Of a stretch of DNA of 51,773 nucleotides, positions 24,452 through 33,145 are shown in pieces. Source of the DNA: Candidatus Poribacteria bacterium (GTDB taxonomy: Bacteria; Poribacteria; WGA-4E; WGA-3G); contig RKRR01000145.1 of assembly GCA_007571305.1 (NCBI GenBank), forward strand, positions 1 to 51,773. The letters run 5' to 3'. Under the pieces are notes generated by a model that saw only the letters and a list, made by a program, of their open reading frames with translations, was not told the origin of the DNA and searched no databases. Each line of letters starts with the position of its first letter. The stretch's first letter is position 1. A program made the position numbers and the translations under genes.

Positions 24452-25636
24452 ATGGAAACATCCGCTTCTATATTTAGATTAAACACTCTTCAGAAATTTG
24501 GTTGCGTTTCCATCTTGCTTGTTGTGAGTATCCTCATGCTGATACAGGCACCTGCTGAAGGATACATCGCAAAGCGTTACACTATTAGACAGATCGTTGC
24601 GGAAAGCACCAATGTTGTATTGGGAACTGTCACCGAGGTTAACGTCAAGCGACGGACTGCCAAGGTTAAGGTCGAAGAAAACCTGAAAGGCACCAGTGAA
24701 TTTCAGGAAATTCGGATCCGGTTCGATGTCTACAAGGGAGAGGCAGATCACAGGGACGAAATTATCCATTTCCTAAAAGAAGACGAACCTATTATTGTCT
24801 TCTATCTGAAATCAGGTGGACGCATTGACAGCCTCGCGCACACAAGAGGGAGATGGTTTCAAACTCAGGTCACAGCGAAGAACAAAGAACGGACAGAGTG
24901 GGGCTGGTGGCTCTTTACACACTTTGAGAAATATCTCAACAGAGACAAGGTCTCAAAGCGAGATTCAACACCAGATTTTCAAAACGAGTTGCGCAATCTA
25001 CTCAGTGGCGACGCGCTGGAACTCCTGCTACTCAAAACGGATCGATACGACTCAGAACCTCGCGCGATTGCCGAACTTGATGCCGTAGCAGACTTCGGTT
25101 TTATTTACCATGCGACAACCGATCGTAGTTTACCGACACTGCGTGAAGCAGATATTCTCTGGATCGGTTTCCGTTCACTTTCCGAAGGGAAATACCGGCT
25201 TAACAAGAAACAAGAGAATCGGATTAAGGAATTCGTGAAAAATGGTGGTATTGTTATCTCTTCCGGACAGGATAGCGATAAAGATCGTCCGTGTGGTAGC
25301 GGTTGGCTACCCGAACCGCTTACGGGTGTAGAAAGTTCAACTCGGAATGATTTTCGACCTACCTCCGGCGCAGGTGAACTTTTTAAGGAACCGAATCGCA
25401 TTAGATCGGGACAACTTTCGCTAGATGATTCATGGAGGGGATGGAATGAGAAATTTGAGATCCTCGCGACAACCAACGATGGCAAAGAGATCGTCGTTGC
25501 TAAGTTGAAACATGGCAAAGGGATGTACCTCGTCACCAATCTGCACAATCGGAGCAACTCGCATGTCTCTAAGAACCGTCGGATGCTTGAGAATTTGGTG
25601 CATTTTGCTGTCCAATTTTTGGAAACATCCAAGTAG
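24452..25636 (+). CDS. Exported protein of unknown function with a ThuA/amidotransferase-like C-terminal half
   Basis: The 394-residue product has a hydrophobic signal region (about residues 15-36, ending near PAEG). The N-terminal half (40-150) is beta-rich with VVLGTVTEVNVKRRTAKVKVEENLKG, an OB-like or secreted beta domain seen in some uncharacterised proteins. The C-terminal half includes ADILWIGFRSLSEGKY, IKEFVKNGGIVISSGQDSD and KHGKGMYLVTNLHNRSN, which reads like the Rossmann-type fold of ThuA or DUF4159 proteins. I do not recognise a specific family. AAGGAAAA lies upstream of the ATG. It is 18 bases ahead of the propeller gene and probably in one transcript with it. Confidence 0.72.
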   Translation: METSASIFRLNTLQKFGCVSILLVVSILMLIQAPAEGYIAKRYTIRQIVAESTNVVLGTVTEVNVKRRTAKVKVEENLKGTSEFQEIRIRFDVYKGEADHRDEIIHFLKEDEPIIVFYLKSGGRIDSLAHTRGRWFQTQVTAKNKERTEWGWWLFTHFEKYLNRDKVSKRDSTPDFQNELRNLLSGDALELLLLKTDRYDSEPRAIAELDAVADFGFIYHATTDRSLPTLREADILWIGFRSLSEGKYRLNKKQENRIKEFVKNGGIVISSGQDSDKDRPCGSGWLPEPLTGVESSTRNDFRPTSGAGELFKEPNRIRSGQLSLDDSWRGWNEKFEILATTNDGKEIVVAKLKHGKGMYLVTNLHNRSNSHVSKNRRMLENLVHFAVQFLETSK

Positions 25637-25653
25637 CACACGAGGTGCCTATC

Positions 25654-27294
25654 ATGAGAAAAGCGAAATTGAAATGGCAGTCAGTAACCAGCTATCAACT
25701 GTCAGGCACTCGTTTTCGTATGTCACACGCCCTATCGAAAGTCAGAAACCGAAAACCGAAAGCCACAGCAAAGTTGCTGCTCATCGTAACTCTCTTCCTT
25801 GCCTTCTTGGCTTCTGCAAGGCCCGCCCATGCAGTTATCCCGCAGTTGCTTGGACCGCTCACGGCCTTGTTAAGCATCGTCCCCCAGATTCTTGCCTTTG
25901 TTGGGGTCGCACTCATCACCGCACTCGTGTTTGCACGGGACACAACAAAAATGTTTTTCTATAAACTCCTCGCCTTTGCGAGTGCTCATAAAGTTATCGC
26001 TTCTGTGCTGGGCGTAATTTTCCTCGTTGGATGTGGATGGGGGAGTTACAAACTCATTTTGATGACCATAAGTCCGATGACAACATCCCCTGAAGCAACC
26101 ATTCACTTAACGAGAAGAAGTGACATAGATACAGATAAGTCCTGGTCAACTTTCCGAGGCGGAAAAAATCGGACCGGACGTGTAGATACCCTCTCAGGAC
26201 CAACAAGCGGCACACCTGCATGGATTTTTACGGATGAAGAGCCGATGGCGGTTGACTTTTCCTCGTCTCCAGCGATTGTTGGGAATCGGCTTTATATCGG
26301 CTCTGCACACGGTTCGATCTTTTCATTAGGTGGTGCAACTTACTGTATTGACACGGAAACGCAGGAAATTCTCTGGCGGCATGCTTCCCCGACCCCGATT
26401 TTTTCATCACCCGCGGTAGCCGGTGGCAGGGTCTACATCGGTGAAGGTTATCATCACGATAGTGATTGCCATCTCCGATGCCTCGATGCACATACAGGCA
26501 AACCTATCTGGTCATTTCAAACCGCAAGCCATGTTGAGTCAACTCCTTTTATCAGCCAAGGAAAACTCTATTTCACAGCAGGTGCTGATGGGATATACTG
26601 TATTGATGCATTAGAAGGGCAACAAATTTGGCACTATCCGGAGGTACATGCCGATATGTCGCCTGTTGTGCATAAAGCCAAGGTCTACTTCGGCACAGGT
26701 TATGGAGATTACCGGATTTACGCTGTCGATGCCCAAACAGGTGCTGAGGTATGGTCGAAACAGATGCCGTATCCCGTGTGGGGAAGTCCGAGCGCAGAAG
26801 GAAATATTGTCTATTTTGGACTTGGAAGGGGTAATTTTTCGGATAGTGCTCCGATACCTGCAGGTAAAGTCGTCGCTCTTGATACGGAAACTGGTGACAC
26901 CGTATGGGAATATGAAGCAGGAGATGCCGTCCTAACGGCTATCTCCATTCAGAACGGTTACGTCACTTTCGGTTCACGCGATGGGTATGTCTACTCCCTC
27001 CAGTCAACAGATGGACAACTCAACTGGAAAACTGATCTCGTTGGCCCCGTTGTTTCCTCACCCGCTGTAACGATGGACACTGTTTATGCAGCAACGAAAG
27101 ATGGGAACATCTACGCGCTTTCTAACAGTGATGGAAAGGTCCAGTGGGAATTTGATACGAGAATCATTAACCGGAGCATAGAAATGTATTCATCACCCGC
27201 CGTTGCCAACGGTTTGCTTTACATCGGTTCAAGCGACCGATATATCTTCTGCTTTGGCGAAGAGGACGAAACTAAAATGATCGGTGATAGATAA
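25654..27294 (+). CDS. PQQ-type beta-propeller protein with membrane segments
   Basis: The 546-residue product has an odd N-terminus of about 40 basic residues, then a signal-like segment (LLLIVTLFLAFLASARPAHA) and two more hydrophobic segments up to about residue 150. A beta-propeller follows, with repeated PQQ/BamB-type units such as TYCIDTETQEILWRH, LRCLDAHTGKPIWSF, IYAVDAQTGAEVWSK, VVALDTETGDTVWEYEAG and IYALSNSDGKVQWEFDT (about seven blades). No quinoprotein catalytic residues stand out. The first 20 codons are built from heptanucleotide repeats (25681-25708), so an ATG at 25720 may be the ancestral start. The GTG at 25645 is less likely than the ATG at 25654. Confidence 0.83.
   Translation: MRKAKLKWQSVTSYQLSGTRFRMSHALSKVRNRKPKATAKLLLIVTLFLAFLASARPAHAVIPQLLGPLTALLSIVPQILAFVGVALITALVFARDTTKMFFYKLLAFASAHKVIASVLGVIFLVGCGWGSYKLILMTISPMTTSPEATIHLTRRSDIDTDKSWSTFRGGKNRTGRVDTLSGPTSGTPAWIFTDEEPMAVDFSSSPAIVGNRLYIGSAHGSIFSLGGATYCIDTETQEILWRHASPTPIFSSPAVAGGRVYIGEGYHHDSDCHLRCLDAHTGKPIWSFQTASHVESTPFISQGKLYFTAGADGIYCIDALEGQQIWHYPEVHADMSPVVHKAKVYFGTGYGDYRIYAVDAQTGAEVWSKQMPYPVWGSPSAEGNIVYFGLGRGNFSDSAPIPAGKVVALDTETGDTVWEYEAGDAVLTAISIQNGYVTFGSRDGYVYSLQSTDGQLNWKTDLVGPVVSSPAVTMDTVYAATKDGNIYALSNSDGKVQWEFDTRIINRSIEMYSSPAVANGLLYIGSSDRYIFCFGEEDETKMIGDR
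25681..25708 (+). repeat. Heptanucleotide array inside the propeller gene
   Basis: Four 7-base units run in phase: TCAGTAA, CCAGCTA, TCAACTG, TCAGGCA. A second 7-base rhythm (AACCGAA-like) follows near 25747. The array is the same family as the intergenic heptads but lies in the first codons of a CDS. Confidence 0.55.
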
Positions 27295-27303
27295 AAGTAG
27301 AAT

Positions 27304-27566
27304 AGCCGAAGTTGCCATTGTAGCATAACCTGTTCGGTTGTACAACTTCACATCGAAAATCACACGGAATACACTAAACTTCTTGCAAAAGTGAAGGATG
27401 TTCGGTGAAAACTGGTGTTCATGGATATAAAACCATAGGGGTGGCAAGTTGGATCATAGTAGATTTCGTAATTACTTGGACACTCGTATCGTCGTGTGAA
27501 CTCTGAAGTTATCTGTTCTGACTGGCACCGCCTAACAGGCTATGCTACAAGTGTGCACTTATTTTT
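27304..27566. repeat. CAAGTTGC-ended dispersed repeat (copy 3)
   Basis: This block fills the 316-base gap between the propeller gene and the second secreted protein gene. It contains GAAGTTGCCATTGTAGCATA at the left, an inner GGTGGCAAGTTGGATCATAG, and TAACAGGCTATGCTACA at the right. Bases 27456-27507 are the reverse complement of 8214-8265 with a single mismatch. It seems composite, as if two copies were joined. Confidence 0.65.
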
Positions 27567-27610
27567 AGATTTTACTATAAAGTATTAGCAATAGACAATT
27601 GGGGGAAAAA

Positions 27611-28453
27611 ATGAAAAGGCATGTTTTGATCGCAATAGCCCTGACCGTTTTTGTTACAAACACGGTGGTCTACGCGCAGTGGCGTAGTAAAACCCATGAC
27701 GTTTACAATGCTCTCACGATTCCACCGGGTGTTGACATTAAGGTAGGTGATTTTAGCGAGTATTGGGAAGGTGTCTTTGAAACAGTGAAAGGGACTGATG
27801 GCGAGATTTTCTGTGGAGTCGAGTATTCAGGAAATGTGTTTCAAGAACATAACGGCGGAAAATGGAAGGGACCCGATGATCACCAAACTTGCTTCGCGAT
27901 TCTTTGGGATCCCGAGGCAATTTATATCTCAATCGCAGTCAATGATGATGAGCATGAACACGCCGCAGCCGCTGCCTGGAACGGGGACGGCGCACAACTC
28001 GCCCTTGAAATGAGCGGCAAACGGAGCTCCGGTTTACCAATGTGGCTCTATAATATAGGTTTAGATGATAAAGCAAAGGACATTCTTCCAGGGGCACTCA
28101 ATGAGAATCCGGGGGGTGAAGGTATCGTTCCGGGTGAAGATGTCGCCGTTGTCCGAAACGAGGCTGAAAAGGAAACCTATTATGAAGTCAGATTCACTGC
28201 TGAAGAATTGCAAGTAAAAGGTAAAAAGTTTAGCGAAGGGTTCAAATTCGGACTCGGTATCTGTGTCAATGACGGTGACAGAGAAGCAGGACAGGAAGGA
28301 CAGAAGGGCTGGAGCGGTTGGTATACCCATTCTATCGTTTTCGGTAAGAACTCAGAGCATACGGGTTTGGTCGTCCTTACGAATGAAGTGCTTGCTGTCG
28401 AAGCCTCTCATAAGTTAGCCACAACATGGGGCACCTTAAAATCTGTGCGATAA
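27611..28453 (+). CDS. Secreted CBM9/DOMON-like protein with C-terminal TTWG tail
   Basis: The 280-residue product has a signal peptide (about residues 1-22, cleavage near VYA-QW). A sugar- or haem-binding CBM9/DOMON-like beta sandwich follows, with CFAILWDPEAIYISIAVNDDEHEH, AWNGDGAQLALEMSG, the YYEVRFTAEEL strand and FGLGICVNDGD, all usual for this family. The C-terminal tail is AVEASHKLATTWGTLK, matching the tail of the CBM-like protein at 17620-18324. GGGGGA lies 5 bases before the ATG. A terminator follows 20 bases after the stop. It is likely exported and perhaps attached at the cell surface. Confidence 0.83.
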   Translation: MKRHVLIAIALTVFVTNTVVYAQWRSKTHDVYNALTIPPGVDIKVGDFSEYWEGVFETVKGTDGEIFCGVEYSGNVFQEHNGGKWKGPDDHQTCFAILWDPEAIYISIAVNDDEHEHAAAAAWNGDGAQLALEMSGKRSSGLPMWLYNIGLDDKAKDILPGALNENPGGEGIVPGEDVAVVRNEAEKETYYEVRFTAEELQVKGKKFSEGFKFGLGICVNDGDREAGQEGQKGWSGWYTHSIVFGKNSEHTGLVVLTNEVLAVEASHKLATTWGTLKSVR

Positions 28454-28473
28454 AGCGTTACCTAAAAAACAAG

Positions 28474-28502
28474 AAAAGCCGCCAATCTTGGCGGCTTTTT
28501 TA
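28474..28502 (+). terminator. Rho-independent terminator
   Basis: A perfect 11-bp stem (AAAAGCCGCCA / TGGCGGCTTTT) with a 4-base loop and a T-run follows the secreted CBM9-like gene. On the other strand the A-run gives it some bidirectional character for the convergent DUF3500 gene. Confidence 0.9.
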
Positions 28503-28516
28503 TTCTTGCGATGAAT

Positions 28517-29563
28517 CTAATGATCGTGATGGTCAGATTTGTGGTAGTGTAACCGAAGCAAATCTACACCAAAATCGTCTGCGATGTGCCTCCACACGGA
28601 ATGGATATGGTTCGCATCGTTCTGTGTGTTATCATATTCTACAAAGAAGAATGGACCGTGTAACCGATAATAGTGTGGGGTCTTTGGTGTCTCTCCTCCC
28701 GCCCAAGCGAAGTGGATATCGTTGACGCTCCCTTCGCGTAGTTTGCGGAGCTCTATTTGAGCGACTTCATCAGGCAGTCGATCAATATATTCATGGACGA
28801 GGTTCATCAGAAGTTGGCGTTGGGATGTTTCCATAGATTCCGCGGCTAACCCTTCAACAGCCTCAAACTCAACTTTAGGTACGTCGCGGGTCAAAATATC
28901 GGATGGTGCATCCGCATTGATGATTGTCTGATGCTTCTGCGAATCATTCAGGCTTGTAAGGAGTTGGCGGGCTACATCCTCCTCCGCGGAAAGGACTCTT
29001 AATCCCTTTTTCTCACCTTGAGGCACTTCAGCTGGATTCGAGCCGAAAAAAAACGGGTTTGGCGAAATAAGTTCACGATTAACGACGGTAAAATTGAGTG
29101 AAACATGGTGTCCCTCAGCACGCCATCCCCATGCGCCGTTACCGGTCGGATCGCCGAATACGGTGAAGAAATAGAGTCCAGGGTCGCGCACCAATCGCGC
29201 TTCTCCAGCGGCTTTTTCAATCTCACCAAGCGTTGTCTCCAAATTAATAATTGCGCGGGCTTTCTGATAACCTTTCGCACTCAAGCCACTTTCCATGAGA
29301 GTGAACGCCGCTTCCTGCTGCTTTGCCTTCAGTTCATTCAGAGACACACCTTCCCGCTCCCACATTTCGATGGGAATGTAGTGCCACCGAAGTCGTTCAT
29401 TTCCATCAAATGGAAGTGCCGCCTTCTGCCGTAACGCAGGCGTTAGTGTATCCAAAAAGTTCCCCGCCGCTTGTGCCATCTGTTCCGCCGTCTCCGAAGC
29501 AGGAATAAACAACGGTTTTTGCTCGGGATGGGTATGCGTGTGTGCCACAAAAAATACCTCCAT
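28517..29563 (-). CDS. DUF3500 family protein
   Basis: The 348-residue product matches the DUF3500 pattern as I know it: RWHYIPIEMWEREGVSLNELKAKQ in short segments, LSAKGYQKARAIINLE, RDPGLYFFTVFGDP, WGWRAEGHHVSLNFT, and near the end HYYRLHGPFFFVEYDNTQ. The family is common in soil and marine bacteria and has no established activity. The conserved His and Asp residues suggest a metal-dependent or haem-like function (inference). The N-terminus has no signal peptide here, and the C-terminus is His-rich (HYHKSDHHDH). It is a single-gene unit, convergent with the secreted protein gene. Confidence 0.88.
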   Translation of the reverse strand: MEVFFVAHTHTHPEQKPLFIPASETAEQMAQAAGNFLDTLTPALRQKAALPFDGNERLRWHYIPIEMWEREGVSLNELKAKQQEAAFTLMESGLSAKGYQKARAIINLETTLGEIEKAAGEARLVRDPGLYFFTVFGDPTGNGAWGWRAEGHHVSLNFTVVNRELISPNPFFFGSNPAEVPQGEKKGLRVLSAEEDVARQLLTSLNDSQKHQTIINADAPSDILTRDVPKVEFEAVEGLAAESMETSQRQLLMNLVHEYIDRLPDEVAQIELRKLREGSVNDIHFAWAGGETPKTPHYYRLHGPFFFVEYDNTQNDANHIHSVWRHIADDFGVDLLRLHYHKSDHHDH

Positions 29564-29748
29564 GTTTTAGAGTCATCAGTTTTTAGTCAAAGAGATCGTT
29601 ATGGAAATTACATCCGTTTGCCACTGCCGCAGTGCGTAACGGACAACCGTTCATCGATTGCCTACGAAGGTATATTTTAAACGAACTACCTGTGCAAATC
29701 AAGGGTTTTAACAGCCATCGCGAAATCTACCAGCAAAACCGTAGATCC

Positions 29749-29777
29749 TTGACAACCGATGACAAATTTTGTAAACT
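29749..29777 (+). promoter_or_regulatory. Probable promoter of the ECF sigma operon
   Basis: TTGACA (29749-29754), a 17-base spacer and TAAACT (four of six matches to TATAAT) lie about 100 bases ahead of the sigma-factor gene. The rest of the 306-base gap (29564-29869) shows only a short heptad-like stretch (GTCATCAG) near 29572. Confidence 0.5.
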
Positions 29778-29878
29778 TATTTAAATCGTCTCCGTTTAAG
29801 TAAGCATTTAGCGCATTATCGTCCACCTCTTGCTTCGGAAGGACAAAATTTCCAACCGATACTCAGAAGTTGGGAATC

Positions 29879-30460
29879 ATGGACAAATTGATAGATGATG
29901 AAATGTTAGTTGCTCAGTTTCAATCCGGTCGCCAAAACGCTTTTGATGAGTTGATGAAACGTTACAAAGCTAAGATTTTCTCGTACCTTCTGCGTTCGGT
30001 CAGAAATTATGAGGATGCCGAGGATATCACCATCGAAGTTTTTTTTAAGGCATACCGCGCCCTTGAAAATTGGCAACCGAAAGCCAAATTTTCAACATGG
30101 CTCTACAAAATCGCGTCCAACCTTGCTATTGACTATCACCGCAGGAAAAGCCGACATCCTGTTTATGCTTTGGAGGATATGGAAATCCCTGAAGCGAACC
30201 TCGTTGCTACCGATCTTCACAGCGACCCCGTCCAGCAAGTAGAGGAACAAGAACGCGGCCGTATCATCCGTGAAGCGATCGATCAACTCTCTCCGAAGCA
30301 GAAAGCAGTTTTTATGTTAAGCCGGTATGAAGGTCTACAACTCAAAGAGGTCGCTGAAACGCTGGAGATGGCGGAAGGGACCGTGAAAATTCACCTTCAC
30401 CGTGCGGTAAAACGCCTGCAAACGTTGTTAAGACCGCTTTGGGAGAATAACGAAATCTAA
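29879..30460 (+). CDS. ECF-type RNA polymerase sigma factor
   Basis: This 193-residue group IV sigma-70 factor has region 2 (about 12-85, with AFDELMKRYKAKIFSYL, NYEDAEDITIEVFFKAY and FSTWLYKIASNLAIDYHRRK) and region 4 (about 125-185, with LSPKQKAVFMLSRYEGLQLKEVAETLEMAEGTVK in parts). It is followed 24 bases later by a zinc-finger anti-sigma gene, the usual arrangement, and then by an exported TPR protein, so it probably controls an envelope response. The start is either the TTG at 29870 or the ATG at 29879; no strong ribosome site decides. Confidence 0.93.
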   Translation: MDKLIDDEMLVAQFQSGRQNAFDELMKRYKAKIFSYLLRSVRNYEDAEDITIEVFFKAYRALENWQPKAKFSTWLYKIASNLAIDYHRRKSRHPVYALEDMEIPEANLVATDLHSDPVQQVEEQERGRIIREAIDQLSPKQKAVFMLSRYEGLQLKEVAETLEMAEGTVKIHLHRAVKRLQTLLRPLWENNEI

Positions 30461-30484
30461 AAAAAGGAAGGAGAAGCCTTCATT

Positions 30485-31087
30485 ATGCCAAAAGAGTGTA
30501 TAAAGTCCGAAGGGCAAGCAATAGATTACGCTGCTAAACTTCTGTCGCCAGAGGAAGAGGAACCCTTCGAAGAACACCTTAAAAACTGCCCCGATTGTAC
30601 AGAAGCAGTTCAATCTTTTCGGACTGTCCTACAGTTGACAGACGAGGCTCAAGCAGAATTGCGTGTGCCTGAACTCACTTTACAAGACATTGAAATGAAC
30701 GTGTACAAACGTCTCGCCGCAGCACACGAGCAAACGCTGCTCTCGCGGATCCGTGCGTTCCTTGTTAACTTCGGATCTCTCTTCCGGTGGCAAAGAACGG
30801 CTGCTGCGAGTACTATTGCTATCGCTTTAATTACGATCGCACTCTTATGGGGAGAACTATTTGCCCCAGAACCCGAGCTGCTGTTACCTGACACACAAAC
30901 CGCTGTCGCCCGGATCGAACAATATCGTCAGCAACACGTTCAACGAAATTTAGAGGAAGCACTCATCACATATCATCTCCGAAATGATGCGTGGGAAACA
31001 GAAAGCCGGCTCCATCGAATGAAGGAGCACGCACACGGAACCAATTGGACGAAGGTTGCGGACGAGCATCTTCAGAACCTTCAATAA
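30485..31087 (+). CDS. Anti-sigma factor with N-terminal zinc finger
   Basis: This 200-residue membrane protein has the zinc-binding anti-sigma domain at residues 1-50, with the H-x3-C-x2-C motif in EEHLKNCPDC. A single membrane helix (about residues 108-125, ASTIAIALITIALLW) comes next, then a periplasmic C-terminus of about 75 residues rich in charged helix. It should hold the ECF sigma factor at the membrane until a signal releases it. The preceding gene is the sigma factor, with a good AAGGAAGGAG ribosome site in the gap. Confidence 0.88.
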   Translation: MPKECIKSEGQAIDYAAKLLSPEEEEPFEEHLKNCPDCTEAVQSFRTVLQLTDEAQAELRVPELTLQDIEMNVYKRLAAAHEQTLLSRIRAFLVNFGSLFRWQRTAAASTIAIALITIALLWGELFAPEPELLLPDTQTAVARIEQYRQQHVQRNLEEALITYHLRNDAWETESRLHRMKEHAHGTNWTKVADEHLQNLQ

Positions 31088-31099
31088 TGCAGTGGAAAG

Positions 31100-33121
31100 A
31101 TGCGTGGAGGCTCCATAATTACGGAAATGGAAAAGCGAAGTAGACTGATACTTCTCTCATACGTGCTGCTGATTTTTCTCCTCTGTCCGTTTGCTGATGC
31201 TTACTTTAAAGAGGTGCACGTCTTAATTCAGGCAGGACGCTACACAGATGCCAATAATAAACTGGAGGCACTTGCTGAATCCGCCAAAGACATCGCGGTG
31301 AAAAGTTGGTGCTACTATCAGATTGGCGAGATCCACTACAATTATACACATCAGTACACCAGAGCGAGCGAGACTTACGACAAAATTCTAAAACTTGAGA
31401 AAATGGGTCTTGCTGCTGAGGAAATTTTCCTCGCCATCATCAAAATAGGTGATGTCCATAGCCGTATGGGCAATTACCAAGATGCTATCGAAACTTACGA
31501 CAGATTGATTAAACTCGCGCCTGCCTCGCATTTCGTCCATAAAACAGGCTTGCAGAAAATACGAGATATTAACAATGCACTCTCTGATCTCAGAGAGCAG
31601 CAGCGCATCGCGATCCAGTACAAAGGGACACCCCTTGCTGCTATCGCTCAATTTCAGATCGCTGAACTCTATCGGAATCATTCGCAACTCAACCAACCTG
31701 AAAAGGCAATTGAGAAATACGAGTCGCTTCTGGAATCACACCCTGACGATATTATGGCACCAGAAGCGAGATGGCGCATCGCCTATCTATGGCACACCGT
31801 CCTGAATCAATCGGCTTTAGCGATGGCAACGTACAGAAAAGTCATTGAGGATTACCCGACCAGCAATTTCGCTGCGGAGGCACTCTTTCAAATGGCAAAT
31901 ATCCATCGCACATCCGAGAAATATTCATTAGCAATCCCGATCTTTGAGAAACTGAAACAGAGATACCCGAACTTCTGGAATATGCATGCCGTTCTCTATT
32001 GGACAGGCATCTGCTATGAAAAAACCCTAAACAATCCGAAAGCAATACAGGTTTTTAAAACGTTCCTTCATGCCTATCTACCGCAACTCGATCCGGGGTA
32101 TTTAGGACAGATATCCATGCATAACAAAAGCATTTCTGATGTGCAGATACAGATTAAGAAGAAAATAGAGGAACTCACAGAGCAGATGTCAGCAACGGAA
32201 TTAGAACGGTTGAACAAAGCGCGTGCAGATCGAGATTTTTCTGAAGCGTTAAGTATCGCTCGACATCTCATTGCCACGTCACCTCATACGCCTCAAGCGG
32301 AGCAGGCAGCGGCACAACTCCCAACACTTCAGCAACTGACAGCTATCGAAAATTTGCGTGAGAAACTCCGAGATCAAAACTTGGTGCCTATAGAAGCAGC
32401 CCGTGCGCGGTTGCAAATCGGGACCATTTATGAACGGAAACCGTTACAGGACTATCCGAAGGCGATTGAGGCATATCAAAAGGTATTCAAACACCACGCG
32501 GATTTGACGCATTCCGCTGAAGCACTCTACCGCAGCGGACTCATCTACACTGAACAACTCTCCACGCCGAATGAAGCGATTCAAACTTACAAAAAGGTTA
32601 TCGAAACGCATCCGAACACTTTGCAAGCGATGATGGCAAATTTTCAGTTGGGCGAACTTTATAGAGAACTGCATCGTTACAACGAAGCCCTGCAAGCTTA
32701 TGAAACTACGATCGGGTATCCAGAAAGAGATCGTTACCTCGCCGGGGGATATAAAGACAGTTTCGCAGATAGGGCACAGTTTCGGATTGGACGTGTCCAT
32801 TACGATGACAGACGCTACAACGAAGCACGTTTCGTTTTTGAGGCGTTTATTCAAAATCGAACGCAGTCCCCGCGTCTCGCTGCTGCTTATGTCTACCTCG
32901 CCGCCATCTGCGAAAATCAAGGTGAAAACGCACAGGCAGCCTATTTTTATGAAAGGGCTGAAAGTCAACTCAAGGACAATGCTATTCAAATGACGATGCT
33001 CGTAGAAGAAGCGAGTGCGCTCGGAAAACTACAAATCTCCGCTGATCCAGATACGGTGATGCGGTTCATCAAAGAAAACCGTAAACGTCTTGGACCAGCA
33101 AAAACGGGACCCACTCAATAG
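31100..33121 (+). CDS. Exported tetratricopeptide-repeat protein
   Basis: This 673-residue protein consists mostly of TPR or Sel1-like helical hairpins, for example AIEKYESLLESHPDDIMAPEARW, AMATYRKVIEDYP and AIQTYKKVIETHPNTLQAMM in segments. The unit resembles the outer-membrane TPR scaffolds (BamD/YbgF-like tolerance modules). A signal-type segment lies at about residues 14-33, ending FADA. A start at the ATG 31127 would place the signal closer to the N-terminus than 31100. It lies 12 bases after the anti-sigma gene, so the three genes form one operon. Its role may be as the sensor or output of the sigma system (inference). Confidence 0.85.
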   Translation: MRGGSIITEMEKRSRLILLSYVLLIFLLCPFADAYFKEVHVLIQAGRYTDANNKLEALAESAKDIAVKSWCYYQIGEIHYNYTHQYTRASETYDKILKLEKMGLAAEEIFLAIIKIGDVHSRMGNYQDAIETYDRLIKLAPASHFVHKTGLQKIRDINNALSDLREQQRIAIQYKGTPLAAIAQFQIAELYRNHSQLNQPEKAIEKYESLLESHPDDIMAPEARWRIAYLWHTVLNQSALAMATYRKVIEDYPTSNFAAEALFQMANIHRTSEKYSLAIPIFEKLKQRYPNFWNMHAVLYWTGICYEKTLNNPKAIQVFKTFLHAYLPQLDPGYLGQISMHNKSISDVQIQIKKKIEELTEQMSATELERLNKARADRDFSEALSIARHLIATSPHTPQAEQAAAQLPTLQQLTAIENLREKLRDQNLVPIEAARARLQIGTIYERKPLQDYPKAIEAYQKVFKHHADLTHSAEALYRSGLIYTEQLSTPNEAIQTYKKVIETHPNTLQAMMANFQLGELYRELHRYNEALQAYETTIGYPERDRYLAGGYKDSFADRAQFRIGRVHYDDRRYNEARFVFEAFIQNRTQSPRLAAAYVYLAAICENQGENAQAAYFYERAESQLKDNAIQMTMLVEEASALGKLQISADPDTVMRFIKENRKRLGPAKTGPTQ

Positions 33122-33145
33122 CGGTTCAGGACTCGCTTCACCCAC

